A stretch of DNA of 64,000 nt. Origin: Aphanomyces cochlioides (taxonomy: Eukaryota; Oomycota; Saprolegniomycetes; Saprolegniales; Verrucalvaceae). The position numbers and the translations under genes are program-made. A model generated the notes under the pieces. It searched no databases. It worked only from the letters and a program-made list of their open reading frames with translations, and was not told where the DNA came from. Shown piece by piece: positions 23,417-33,434 of this stretch; within the stretch, counting starts at the first letter, position 1, and each line of letters opens with the position of its first letter. The DNA lies in assembly GCA_019828595.1 (NCBI GenBank), contig JAHQRK010000002.1, positions 744,001 to 808,000 of the forward strand. The letters are read 5' to 3'.

Positions 23417-24106
23417 GGCGCTCCTCCAAAGGAACCCCACTGGACTCTTTCAACCTGTATTAACGGACAAATGACGAATTGATTTTGTATCCAGATAAAA
23501 GAATCGATTATCCAGATAAACTATAAACTCCAATCTGACCCCACGAATGCGCGCCATTGAAAGAGAACCATCCAATCCTTATACTTAGAAATAGAATACC
23601 ACTCCAGTTGAAACCTACTAAACACAAACAATAAGAGCCATTCACTTGTCTGGACATACATTTCGAAATTTGCAATGGACAGTCTATATGACTTGTCCGA
23701 TGTCTCGGACTACACGTTCGACAGGGTTATGAAGGAAACAGTCAGCGAGTCAGCCGCTGTTGAATGGTGCATGAAAGTAAGTTGAAACTCCTGTAGAATG
23801 AAACTCACAGTCAATTGAAGGTGTGTGGGAAGTACGTGTGAAACAGTACTTGAAGGCCATGCGAGGTGTTCAAACTGATGACCTTCAATCTTACCTTGAT
23901 CAGTTCATGTGGCGAAGCAAAACGCAACAGGTAGTATGTATTTTAAAGGCGTAGTGATAGCTATTCGTAAAACCTATATCTAATACATGACAGCGTTCAT
24001 TGCATTCCATGTCACTTTGTTCCGTCCAAGGAAATATCCGGATAATTATGCGGAAGGTTTAATACAGGTTGAAAGAGTCCAGTGGGGTTCCTTTGGAGGA
24101 GCGCCC
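23417..24106 (+). mobile_element. Merlin-type element, internally deleted (in Helitron 2)
   Basis: Duplicate of the element at 17405-18094 (offset 6,012), with the same 47-bp inverted repeats, the same CATCTCGT flanks (23409-23416 and 24107-24114) and the same two-exon transposase remnant (23675-23954). It arrived by segmental duplication, not by a second transposition, since flanks and interior are the same. Confidence 0.9.
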
Positions 24107-24995
24107 ATCTCGTCTTTGGCAGGTATTATTTTAAATAGTAGGACAATATTTTCATTTTGTATGTGGAATTGTTTGATTATTAATATTATCGACAACTGCC
24201 ACGTCCAGCATCATGGGAGCATCGTGACAAAACATGAAACCAATTAGAGAGCAACACACCAAATAATTGACAAATGGATATTTGCCATGGATATGGGGCA
24301 AACAACCTTGAGTGGTCAAATGAGTTGATGTTGGTTGGAAGTGCTGACAACAATGAACGAACTTGTCTCAAATTGCTCATTTTGTACTTGGATAAAGTAT
24401 ATAAAAATTGCTCATTTGTTGACTTGACGTTTGTATGTGAAAATTACTCTCGTACTTAGTCTCGTACTTACGTGTTGCGTTAGAGCTTAAGAGACAAGGG
24501 TGAGGCCAGGGCTACGCCCCTGGGTGGAGCGTTTTTGCTATGGAAAAAACAAAGATTTGATCACACACATGAAACGTTTGAAGCCATACTATGAATTTTG
24601 AATTTGATTCAGGTCCAGTTCGAAGTAAAAAAAATAAGTTAACGCTGAGGATTCTGATTGGCTACTGTTGACTGACGAATATGTTTTTTTCGTCAGGAGA
24701 TAAATCATATACCCAAGTTCAGATTGCACAATCTGTGCGATCGATGAGTAGATCGAGGTCATCGTTGGTTGACAATCACGTACTTCTTCATCTTGTAATA
24801 CTGTATCGTTGAATCTAAGTATAAGGTGCGTAGTTTGGGGTTAGCTAATCTCGAGGATTTATCGTCCAATTCATCGGTACGATGCAATTGGACTTGATCC
24901 AGGAAGTCACGGCAATTCCACAACAACACAGTGTATATATTTGTAAGAACATGATAACGTTTGTTAGTTATGGATGAAGTTTTATGAAGTCCTGA

Positions 24996-26960
24996 CTATT
25001 CTAATGCTTCTTGATACACAATGTTTTTCGTGTAGATTCCAGGCAGTCCATCGTACTGTCCATTGGCGACCAAAAACTTAATGTTGCCTTTTGCTTGGGC
25101 TCTTGACATGGCGACGTGAAGCTGTCCATGCGAGAAGACGGGTTCTGGAAGGTAGACGCCCACGTGAGAAATCGTTTGACCTTGAGCCTTGTGAATCGTC
25201 ATTGCGAAGGCAACTTGAACAGGAAATTGTCTTCTGCGTAGCTCAAATGGGTAATTGTTTTGCTCACCATCGTGAATTGTAGTAGTTCGGGGAATGTAAA
25301 CGATCTTGTTCGTGTGGGAGCCGTTCATAATTTGAGCCTTGATACATCGTGTTTTCAGCTCAAGAACAATTAAACGTGTTCCGTTGCACATGCCTTCCGA
25401 AGTACACAAATTACGAAGCAGAATAATGGGGCAACCAGCTTTCAAATGCAACTTGTGGCTGGGGAAGTTGTTGATGTCTATAGAATTCAGAAACTCGATG
25501 GGGAACTCGCATGCATTTGTGTCCGAGTTGGGTTTGTCAGCAACAGAATCGGCGGACAAATATGTCATTTCGCAGTCGGAAGTGAGTCGCTCAAGAAGTG
25601 TTGTGTTGATGTCAGCAACAACACTATGTTTGGGTGCAAGGATAGCTCGACATCCAAAGTACGATCTAAGTGCATTGATGCGCAGGTTGTTCATGTCTTG
25701 ATAGACGCTGTGTAAAAATGACCCCAAATCATCAGGCGACTTGTATGGAATCGCCAAATCATCAGGTAGTCGAATGTAATCGGCACCGAGTTCGGTACAT
25801 GTGGGGTATGTTCCATGGCCAATAGACTTGAGCAATGCAGCAAACTCTCGAACACTCTCTGAGTTGTTGTTGGTCAACCTCATGTTCACCGTCAGATGAA
25901 ACTGTGCGATATTTCTCCAAAGGTAGCTGTTCTTCAAGCATGCTTCGAGGATTAGCCCAGGTGTGCCCTTCAAAATGACTGGAAGCATTTGCTTGAAGTC
26001 GCCCGAGAATATGACGACCTTTCCACCAAAAGGAAGCGCGTTGTCCATCAAATCTTGTAGCATGTGATCAACGGCCTCCACGGCATACTTGTGCATCATC
26101 GAACACTCGTACCAAATAATAAGTTCTGTGAGACGTAAAAGTTCCGCAAGATGTGACTGCTTCCGAACGTCACATCGGCTAAGCTCGTGCAATGATCTTG
26201 GAAGACAGAATCTCGAATGCGCAGTTGTACCTCCGATCAAATTCAGAGCAGCAAGTCCGGACGAAGCAACAGCCAAGGCAATTTTGTTCATTGAGCGCAC
26301 TTGAGCCAGTAAAATGTTTGAGATAAACGTCTTCCCTGAGCCGCCCTCACCTTCGAGAAAATATACTTTGCCTCTTCGAACAGTACTTTCCTTCGTAATC
26401 TCGCTCATAACGTCGTTGTAGAAGACCTCGTGCTCTTCGGTCATCGTAGACTTGCCTTCCAAAATGCCTTGGATTTGTTCTTGGTTGTGCGAAGATTCCA
26501 TAGCCACTAATCGGTTGGATTGACGGCCCCTGTTTGTTTCCTCAAGAGCAAGATATTGTTCGAAATGTGCAAGCTGTGGAAGCTCCGGAAAACGATCCAA
26601 GCTTGATGCATTCGACTCGAGGCCTTTCGATAAAGCCTGAATTGTGAAAGCTGTAGATTTTTGAGAATCGTCGGGGTACATGCGGTGAAAATCTTGCCTC
26701 ATTTCATCTTCGAATTTGTTCCATAGCCCTCGTGCGTCCGCAGGTTCACAGTGAATCAGAATACTGACAAAAAGTGTTCGGAGCTCATAGGGAGTTGCTG
26801 TTTCAGTTGCTTCTCGCATGCAAGTTAGCCATTCCTCGTCATTTTCAAGAAAGCCAAGGGCAAGTGCGGCTGACTTGAACGTCTGATGAACCACGACATT
26901 GACGGTTCGCAAATCTTCGTGCGATGTCGGACCTCGTCGGTAGCATAAGAGCATTCGCAT
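24996..26960 (-). CDS. Helitron copy 3: PIF1-like helicase domain
   Basis: An open frame of 654 codons forms the C-terminal helicase half of a Helitron Rep-Hel protein, which unwinds DNA during rolling-circle transposition. It shows Walker A GEGGSGKTFISNIL at about residue 206, the TTAHSRF segment, FSGDFKQMLPV, and near the end FAMTIHKAQGQT and HVAMSRA. The Walker B segment reads LIIWYECSMM: the aspartate usual in D-E-x-S-M is a tyrosine. The true N-terminus lies upstream. An eight-T run at 26961-26968 puts this half out of frame with the preceding coding sequence (GRMLTVSPRSGDCFF), which is open back to a TAA at 27139. With seven Ts it would be continuous. Confidence 0.88.
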   Translation of the reverse strand: MRMLLCYRRGPTSHEDLRTVNVVVHQTFKSAALALGFLENDEEWLTCMREATETATPYELRTLFVSILIHCEPADARGLWNKFEDEMRQDFHRMYPDDSQKSTAFTIQALSKGLESNASSLDRFPELPQLAHFEQYLALEETNRGRQSNRLVAMESSHNQEQIQGILEGKSTMTEEHEVFYNDVMSEITKESTVRRGKVYFLEGEGGSGKTFISNILLAQVRSMNKIALAVASSGLAALNLIGGTTAHSRFCLPRSLHELSRCDVRKQSHLAELLRLTELIIWYECSMMHKYAVEAVDHMLQDLMDNALPFGGKVVIFSGDFKQMLPVILKGTPGLILEACLKNSYLWRNIAQFHLTVNMRLTNNNSESVREFAALLKSIGHGTYPTCTELGADYIRLPDDLAIPYKSPDDLGSFLHSVYQDMNNLRINALRSYFGCRAILAPKHSVVADINTTLLERLTSDCEMTYLSADSVADKPNSDTNACEFPIEFLNSIDINNFPSHKLHLKAGCPIILLRNLCTSEGMCNGTRLIVLELKTRCIKAQIMNGSHTNKIVYIPRTTTIHDGEQNNYPFELRRRQFPVQVAFAMTIHKAQGQTISHVGVYLPEPVFSHGQLHVAMSRAQAKGNIKFLVANGQYDGLPGIYTKNIVYQEALE

Positions 26961-27138
26961 AAAAAAAACAGTCTCCCGAGCGGGGTGACACCGTCAGCAT
27001 CCTCCCGATCATACGATCACCACCCCTTTTACGTGATGTCCACTTGCGGAGCTTTTTGTTCCATACGAAATGCTCGGGGATATCATGGTACAGACATTCA
27101 CGCGCAAGTGCTTGTGAATCACTGTTTTCACGGCACAG

Positions 27139-29389
27139 TTAAAAAAACGCGGTGAGTTTCGTCCGGTTCCTCCTTGCCAATTCCTGAGGGCTCATCGGGC
27201 GGTCGGTAGGAATGCATACAACTTGTTCACCTTCCAAGTGTATTTCGAGGTTCTCGACAGCGTGAGATCGTTTGAACATGTCGAAAGAGAAAATGCGTGT
27301 GAGGGCCTCACAGCACGATACATAGCGGGCATCTTGGTATTGCTTGATTTCGTCAAGTTCACCGGACTCAAGTTGAAAATTTGAGCGGTCGGAGCCCTTG
27401 TAGATGTACTTGTACAGGTACTTGACTGCAGATATACTTGTACACGCCTCGACATTGATGTGGCAGTCGAACATGGCACTCAACGTTGGGCAGTACGGAA
27501 TAACATATTGGTTGGTATACTCAGAGGGCCGCTCTGCCGAAGAGCGGCGACGACGGTAGAGTGGATATCCATCGCTGCCTTCTGATGTTTCGTTGCAGTA
27601 TGCTTTTGGAAAGTTTTTCTTGCACTTCCCGTTTTTCAGGCATCGGTCGCCGCATTTGTGAATCATGCAGGTTGTAACAATTTCGTGCAGTCTTGGATTC
27701 TTTTCCTTGTCGGGGATTTCTGCACTGATAATACTGTCAATATCGGCAGCTGTCTTGATTTTGTCGTCCCCAGTGAATATGACCAACATATGGGCATGAG
27801 GCAGACCACGCTTTTGGAATTCGACAACACGAACACACGCAGCTTGTCGACCCAAAACTTCCCCTTGTACAGCATGGCTTCAATGGCTAAGAGCTTGAGA
27901 CGGAACATGCGCGTCACTAAGTCAGGTCGATCAGCTGGAGATCGTTTAAATCCATAGTCGTCTTTCGCCAATTCCAGCTCCCTGTCGATTTCAACCCACT
28001 TTGGATTGCATGTCACAGTGATAAAAAGGTCTGGTCGACCGAACTTGCGAACAATTGCCATGACGTCAAGGTAACGTTGTCTCATGTACCGAGGTCCACC
28101 CGTGTAAGATGACGGCAAAACAATCCTTTTTCCAATGCTTCTGAGGTCCACATCATGCGAAACAGCGTCATGAAGTGCGCGGTATGTGTCGCTGCGGAGG
28201 TTGTTAGTTTGGTCACGAATATATCGAAGCCTTTGGTTTTCCACCTTTGCAAAATTGTCGACTGCAAACACTTGAAATAGAGGTCCGCTGGCATGTAATG
28301 GAGAAAATGCACCGCGCTCGTACAAATGGTACCGAGCATAATCGTTCAAACTCACGGTTTCATGATTGCGACCGCTCTTGTTGTCAAACGACCACCCCAA
28401 AGTCCCAGTGGGAAAGAGCAAAGGGTATTGAAGCGGGTCATATGCCGAATGAAATTCCTTAATGCGAAATAAGCGTTGTTCCCCAGGTTGTCGATCCAAA
28501 CGCACATGTTTACCAACGTGATAGTTTCGCTGAACTTCGCTGAGTACGGGGCCATCAATACCATGCAGTAAGATATGACGCCCTGACTTGGACGTTTCTG
28601 AAAAAAGAACAGCGATTTCAGAACACGTAGGAAGGTTATGCGTTCGGCTGTTGCTTCGAGGCTGAGCAGTGAGCACAATTCTCATGTCGTCATCCTTTGG
28701 AATATCCTTCGCATGCTTGTACAGCTGGGTGAACGCGTTGTGCTGTAGTAGTAGACGCTGGATTTTCGTCACAGTTGACACATTAAGATTTCCCCCAAGC
28801 ATTCTTCGTCGTATGCTTGCTTGCGTTTCAGGATCCGTAATGTAGATCTGGGCGTAACTGGCTTGTTCTTCGTCCACAGGCAACAGTGGTCCAATCAAAT
28901 GATGCAAAGCGCCTTGGATTGTATAAGATCTCGGCCCACCGTTGCCGTGAATAATTTCTTGGGTACCAATAGATGTAAAGACAAAGAGGGCGTTGTACCG
29001 GCGAGTGTTATTGACAAACCCTCTGGTTTTGAACAAAGCAATGTATTCGCGAAACTCGGGTGTGTCAGGCCAGGTAGCAACAGGCAGCACTCGAGTGGAG
29101 TGCCTCCACCGCAGCAGTCCTTTTCTTCGCCTGGCCAAATCTTCGCTTCGCAATGGCGGCAAATCGAACGCTGCTCAATAGTATGAAGAGGCACCAATGA
29201 TTCATCGAAGTCATCGAAACTGACGCGTGCACTGTTGTGATCACTCTTCTTCTTCGGGCGACCTTTGGGTTTATTCCGGAGACTTAGTCCTTGCTCGCGA
29301 GGAGGTACATCAATCAAATCCACATCCACGTTTAGCGGAGGATCAGCATTTGCCAAGGCAAGTAATTGATTGTCAGTGTTGCAATCCAC
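27139..29389 (-). pseudogene. Helitron copy 3: Rep (HUH) nuclease region, frameshifted
   Basis: This is the rolling-circle nuclease half. The first frame (29162-27663) carries Helitron_like_N with GGPRYMRQRYLDVMAIV and FGRPDLFITVTCNPKW. A one-base shift near 27855 moves to the frame with EFQKRGLPHAHMLVIF (the HUH histidines), then cysteine pairs around CMIHKCGDRCLKNGKC, and YLYKYIYKG, the paired catalytic tyrosines. It ends at a TAA at 27139 where the copy expects a glutamate codon before LCRENSDSQ. A further frameshift after CRHCEAKIWPGEEKDCC is shared by all three copies. So the element has the catalytic residues but not one unbroken frame, unless the breaks are sequencing errors. Confidence 0.85.
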
Positions 29390-30141
29390 ATTTCCATCGG
29401 AAATATCGTGGTTTCTTCTTCACCTCCTTCATTCATACGGTTAGGTTGTAGCGCAGCATAGATCCTTCGATTGTCAACTCTGCGCTCGCGATCTTCTTGC
29501 TCCTGAGCTGCCAGAATCTTGAGATGATGGTCACTTTGAGCGTGATAATGGATTCCGTCTTCTCCCTCCTTGGTTTCCTCTTCGTCGCTCTTATGCATGT
29601 CCGTATGGTGCAAAATGATAGCACCCCGCCCTTGATTCGCAACCTCAGTGTTGTGCTTTTTTTCGCGAGCACGTTTGTTGTATTCCGCCTTCTTGGATCT
29701 TTTCATAGCCACCTCTTTGTCGAAGTCCTCCACGATAGCATGCCGTTTCTTTTCGCGAGCACGATTGTTGTACTCCACCTTTAGGAGAGCTTGCCGCTTC
29801 TTTTCGTGATCACGATTGTTGTACTCCGCCTTTAGGAGAGCGTGCCGTTTCTTTTCGCGAGCACGTTTGTTGTACTCCGCCTTGTTGGCCTTTCTCATAG
29901 CCGCCTCGTCGTTAGGCATCAAGGCATCGTCATCCACAGCCCAGCCATTAGCTCCAGTTGATGCAGACTCTTGTTCGGTAGTATGCACTTCATTCCGCTC
30001 TGCTTGCTTCCCAGGTTCGGAGTTATCGATCGCATGTCCTTGATTGTCATTGTCATGATTGCCATTGCCTTTCTTAGAGGCCGAGTAGTTGTTACTTTCT
30101 ACGCAGAAAACTGCGTCAGACAAATGTTCATACAAAAACAT
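29332..30141 (-). CDS. Helitron copy 3: ORF1, charged repeat protein
   Basis: A highly charged protein of about 270 residues lying upstream of the Rep region. Its middle has four copies of a 17-residue unit like KAEYNKRAREKKRHALL, separated once by EDFDKEVAMKRS. Short basic repeats of this type precede the Rep domain in many protist and fungal Helitrons. It may be a separate ORF or a spliced N-terminus of Rep, since its end (29332) overlaps the start of the next frame. It is unchanged in all three copies, unlike Rep and helicase. The ATG at 30141 is the first in frame. Function unknown. Confidence 0.6.
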   Translation of the reverse strand: MFLYEHLSDAVFCVESNNYSASKKGNGNHDNDNQGHAIDNSEPGKQAERNEVHTTEQESASTGANGWAVDDDALMPNDEAAMRKANKAEYNKRAREKKRHALLKAEYNNRDHEKKRQALLKVEYNNRAREKKRHAIVEDFDKEVAMKRSKKAEYNKRAREKKHNTEVANQGRGAIILHHTDMHKSDEEETKEGEDGIHYHAQSDHHLKILAAQEQEDRERRVDNRRIYAALQPNRMNEGGEEETTIFPMEMWIATLTINYLPWQMLILR

Positions 30142-30912
30142 CAACACAAAAATGATAATGTGATTGGATCGTAAAAATACTGTGGATATGTGTCCCGCCA
30201 CTTAAGCTTAACATAATGTGGTTTGCCAGAAAATACTACTCATTTCTTTCATAAATCGTACAGAGTTCGCGGTATTTATTAAACATCACTTTGTTTAATA
30301 TCGCGTATTGAACTCGTACATCCAATGAGTTGAAACTTTGATACTGGGTAATACACCTGCTAAGTATCATGAAACACCCCTGAAGTGTTTCAATCTACTC
30401 GCCGTAGGCCCACTATCAACAGTGGTACTCCATCAAAAAAGTAGCACCATCAGTTGCAATAGTGGTAACCAACGTTACACATTGTCCCCTTACTGTAAAA
30501 AGTTGAACTATGGGGAGAGGATTTACTCGTCCAAAGTCAATATGAAAATACAGTAAAAACACACGTTTTAGCTGTCCCTGGCTGCTCTATGAAAATGTCC
30601 GGTATTTCGAGCCAAAAAGGCCCTACTTCGTAACATTCGCATATCGCGTCGGAATTCGCCTTTCGGAGTCCAAGCCTCTGGCCAGGGTATGGCTTAAAGT
30701 GGCAGAAAGGGCTCGTCACCCTACTGCACAGTGTGTTGACCGCTTATTCAGCGGCCTTTTCTGCCCCAGTGAAGATATCCTAAGACATGCATCTCACCTT
30801 GCATCGTCCCAGAAAAACTCAACTGCCATTCAATCGTCTTTGGCAGGTATTATTTTAAATAGTAGGACAATATATTTTCATTTTGTATGTGGAATGATTA
30901 TTAATATTATCG

Positions 30913-30967
30913 ACAACTGCCACGTCCAGCATCATGGGTGCACGATGATGCTGGACGTGGCAGTTGT
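30913..30967. repeat. Perfect 23-bp palindrome, 9-nt loop, in Helitron 3
   Basis: Bases 30913-30935 and 30945-30967 are exact reverse complements around GGGTGCACG. Copies 1 and 2 (about 18182 and 24194) have the first arm but not the second, so a short inverted copy was added in copy 3 (or lost in the others). Confidence 0.95.
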
Positions 30968-31292
30968 GACAAAATATGACACCGAGTATTGAGCAACACA
31001 CCAAATAATTGACAAATGGATATTTGCCATGGATATGGGGCAATACAACCTTGAGTGGTCAAATTAGTTGATGTTGGTTGGAAGTGCTGACAACAATGAA
31101 CGAACTTGTCTCAAATTGCTCATTTTGTACTTGGATAAAGTATATAAAAATTGCTAATTTTGTACTTGGATAAAGTATATAAAAATTGCTCATTTGTTGA
31201 CTTGACGTTTGTATGTAAAAATTACTCTCGTACTTAGTCTCGTACTTACGTGTTGCGTTAGAGCCTTAAGTAATAGAGCCTTAAGTAATAGA

Positions 31293-32056
31293 TATCCGGA
31301 CAGTTCATACTATCATCTTCCCTTTACGATCAAATCGTGCTATCTCCAGAGGACAAAGTAATGGATGATCTCCCACGCGTCAAACTACTGAGTTTTTGGA
31401 TGCAAACGACTACAGTGTATTCTTGGCATTAAACATTACTGGCTCTACTGTAGTTATTTTTCTCGTTGGACAAGCTTGAAGAACTTGTCGTGGACATTGT
31501 CACGACCATTCTCATGGTAATATTTACTAGCAACAAGCATGCTGGTGATCATTAAGGATGACAGAAACTCGTTGACGTCGAAGTTGTTCCCACAGTAGAA
31601 CTCTAAATCAAAAATTCATTTATATCCGATGACGCCACGTTAAAGATATAACGTTTCTCGAAATCAAAGCAGGGATTGTCAAGCGAAACTTTAGGTATAT
31701 CTTATGGAACTGTTGTTGTGAAAGACGAAGACTATCATGATCAAAAACGACTGTGTCTGTGAGAAGGTATTGAAATATCGAGATTATTGTGTTCTCTCCA
31801 TGAAACCACACCTTCATGTGCATATCGTTTTAAGTGATTTTGATTGGTTGGTATTGTGCAATCACAGGTGATTGAACCCAGTGTTATACCCATACAACCG
31901 TATGTCACACAACAACGAAAAGTTGCGATTCATGAGATTTGGACAAGTGCGTTCGATTCAGGAGGGGGGTTTACCTCGAGAACCCTCCAGTAGACGGCGG
32001 GGACAACGAAGAAGCAACAAGCATGAAAGAAGGAAACACGTAGCTTGTATTATTGG
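31293..32056. other. Intergenic region right of the Helitron array
   Basis: About 760 bp, AT-rich, no credible gene. Starts with TATCCGGACAG next to the Helitron 5' end. Open frames here are short and without family features. It may hold the end of the element carrying the DDE_Tnp_4 transposase, but I found no inverted repeat. Confidence 0.4.
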
Positions 32057-33313
32057 TTAGAAACCTTGTGAGTACATGGTTTCACTACGAGTCGCGCGAT
32101 CTGCATTCAAACGCTCTTGTCTACGTTCGAGATGACGCCGGCGACGCTGGTTGACCAGATTCAGGCGGTCTTCCGCCATTCCATGATATCTAGCCAAAAC
32201 AGACGTGTAAAAACCTTGATCTTCGGCACGCAACGGATTGAGGCTCACATGGAAGTTGGTGAGGGCAAAGGTCAAACGTTGAGTCACATCGTACTTCCCC
32301 TCAGACCACTTGAATGTCGCATAAGATGCTTTCCACAACTTGCAGGTACGACCAAACATATTCTCAACGAGAACACGATCCGAGGAGACACGCTCGTTTC
32401 TCTCCAACTCTTGCCTCGTGAGGATACCACCGCGGGGCTTCTTTTTCGGACGGATGCTGCGAATGGCCTCGTCGACGCCTTCATGACCCTTATCCATGAT
32501 GACAGCCCAATGTCGTGGGAACGTGGTCGATCCTTCACCATCATCATGACAGTTTCTTTCTGTAGAACTCTTCAAGAGACGTTCACGGTGGATTTCCAGG
32601 CGATTCATGAAGATGGTCAGATCGGACACGGAACCAGGACTATGGCCAGAAACAAGAACATACGTGCCAGGAGGTGCGACGGACGCTTCGATCTTGAAAC
32701 CATACAGCTTATGTTTCCCGGAAAAGTAGCGCTTCGCATCAGCGAAAGATCCAGTTGGACGATGCGCTGGTTGGAATTTCACGTCTGTTGCGTACAATGC
32801 TTCGTCATAGGTTCTGAACTTCTTCCCACTGTTCCGTTGAGATTCCATGGTGATGGGGCGCTCAAACTGCTCAGACAGGATGGGTTCGACGAGGGCAATG
32901 ATACGCATAATGAGTTTTTCAAACGTCGGAGTCCGGAGACGGAAGTCAAGTGCGTGCTTCTCCCATGTGTCAAAGTGTTTGAGTACGCAAAGCATCATAA
33001 AGAACGCATCCTTGGAGCTAGCGCGGTTCGCCCGACCGCGCCCCTCGTACCACGCCTCGTTGACGTGCTCTTCGCATACACCCCATAGGATGTTGAGCTC
33101 CGTTATGGTGAAATTCGTGAGCGTAGCGATTGCATCGACTCCAGCATCAAGAAAGGAGTCCATAATTGGTGTGTCGTACGGGGAAGGCAGGTCTTCTACG
33201 TTGGCGTCTTCAACTTCACGGACCGTATCCTCAAAGAGAAGGGATGAACGACGGAGGTTGCTGATTTCCTCGTTTGAAGCTGCAAGGAGGCTGGCGATAA
33301 CTTCACGAGACAT
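32057..33313 (-). CDS. DDE_Tnp_4-type transposase, intact
   Basis: A single-exon 418-residue protein from ATG 33313. The core has the order of the DDE_Tnp_4 superfamily (Harbinger-related): ALYATDVKFQPAHRP with D177, the FSGKHKLYGFKIEASV block, SGHSPGSVSDLTIF with D231, VIMDKGHEG, and SDRVLVENMFGRTCKLW with E317. All three acidic residues are present and the frame is unbroken, so it may be active. The first 60 residues are acidic and the last 30 arginine-rich. No TIR or target duplication was found around it. It lies between the Helitron array and the pogo element. Confidence 0.85.
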   Translation of the reverse strand: MSREVIASLLAASNEEISNLRRSSLLFEDTVREVEDANVEDLPSPYDTPIMDSFLDAGVDAIATLTNFTITELNILWGVCEEHVNEAWYEGRGRANRASSKDAFFMMLCVLKHFDTWEKHALDFRLRTPTFEKLIMRIIALVEPILSEQFERPITMESQRNSGKKFRTYDEALYATDVKFQPAHRPTGSFADAKRYFSGKHKLYGFKIEASVAPPGTYVLVSGHSPGSVSDLTIFMNRLEIHRERLLKSSTERNCHDDGEGSTTFPRHWAVIMDKGHEGVDEAIRSIRPKKKPRGGILTRQELERNERVSSDRVLVENMFGRTCKLWKASYATFKWSEGKYDVTQRLTFALTNFHVSLNPLRAEDQGFYTSVLARYHGMAEDRLNLVNQRRRRHLERRQERLNADRATRSETMYSQGF

Positions 33314-33434
33314 TCAAATGAATTATGCCTGAGTGCTTATGAGACTGTTACAAGTCTTGTGCTTTGATTCACAGCATTGAAATTGCATGGACGGCATGGA
33401 CTCTTGATTTTCTGCATGATATGCATGGTACATA

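Larger units (their letters stand above)
18483..24494 (-). mobile_element. Helitron copy 2 (chimeric, 6,012 bp)
   Basis: Its 3' end (minus strand) is at 18483, CTTG instead of CTAG, with the same hairpin (CCAGGG/CCCTGG) and seven-base spacer. Its 5' end (TCTCTTAAG) is at 24494, directly abutting copy 3. The 3' half holds a helicase nearly identical to copy 3 but cut at 20757. The 5' half is nearly identical to copy 1, including the Merlin insertion. The cut coincides with the junction of the 6,012-bp duplication, so this unit was probably created by that event rather than by a separate deletion. Confidence 0.82.
14746..26770. repeat. 6,012-bp tandem direct duplication
   Basis: Bases 14746-20757 recur at 20758-26770. 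Gene after gene repeats at an offset of exactly 6,012, becoming 6,013 after a single-base indel at 20033. I saw no other difference while comparing the text. The join at 20757/20758 has no evident microhomology: sequence left of it follows the copy-3 helicase up to CTGACAA, and sequence right of it follows copy 1 from TTGGTCACG. The duplication spans the 5' part of Helitron 1 and the 3' part of Helitron 2. Very high identity means it is recent or an assembly artefact. Confidence 0.9.
24495..31292 (-). mobile_element. Helitron copy 3 (near full length, 6.8 kb)
   Basis: On the minus strand it runs from a 5' TCTATTACTTAAGG end at 31292 to a CTTG 3' end at 24495 with the hairpin. The base before the 5' end is A and the base after the array's 3' end (copy 1) is T, the A/T target expected for Helitrons. 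It encodes ORF1, the Rep HUH nuclease and a PIF1-like helicase, all in order, but with several breaks. It lacks the Merlin insertion. Its 5' region has its own changes: a 23-bp palindrome (30913-30967), a roughly 42-bp tandem duplication near 31110-31195 and a 15-bp tandem duplication at the very end (AGCCTTAAGTAATAG twice). Confidence 0.87.

Noticed and set aside
31620..31823. Short minus frame between the Helitron and the DDE transposase
   Set aside because: 67 codons, no features, in AT-rich spacer.
32117..33088. 323-codon plus frame opposite the DDE_Tnp_4 transposase
   Set aside because: Antisense shadow; the minus frame has the full catalytic triad.
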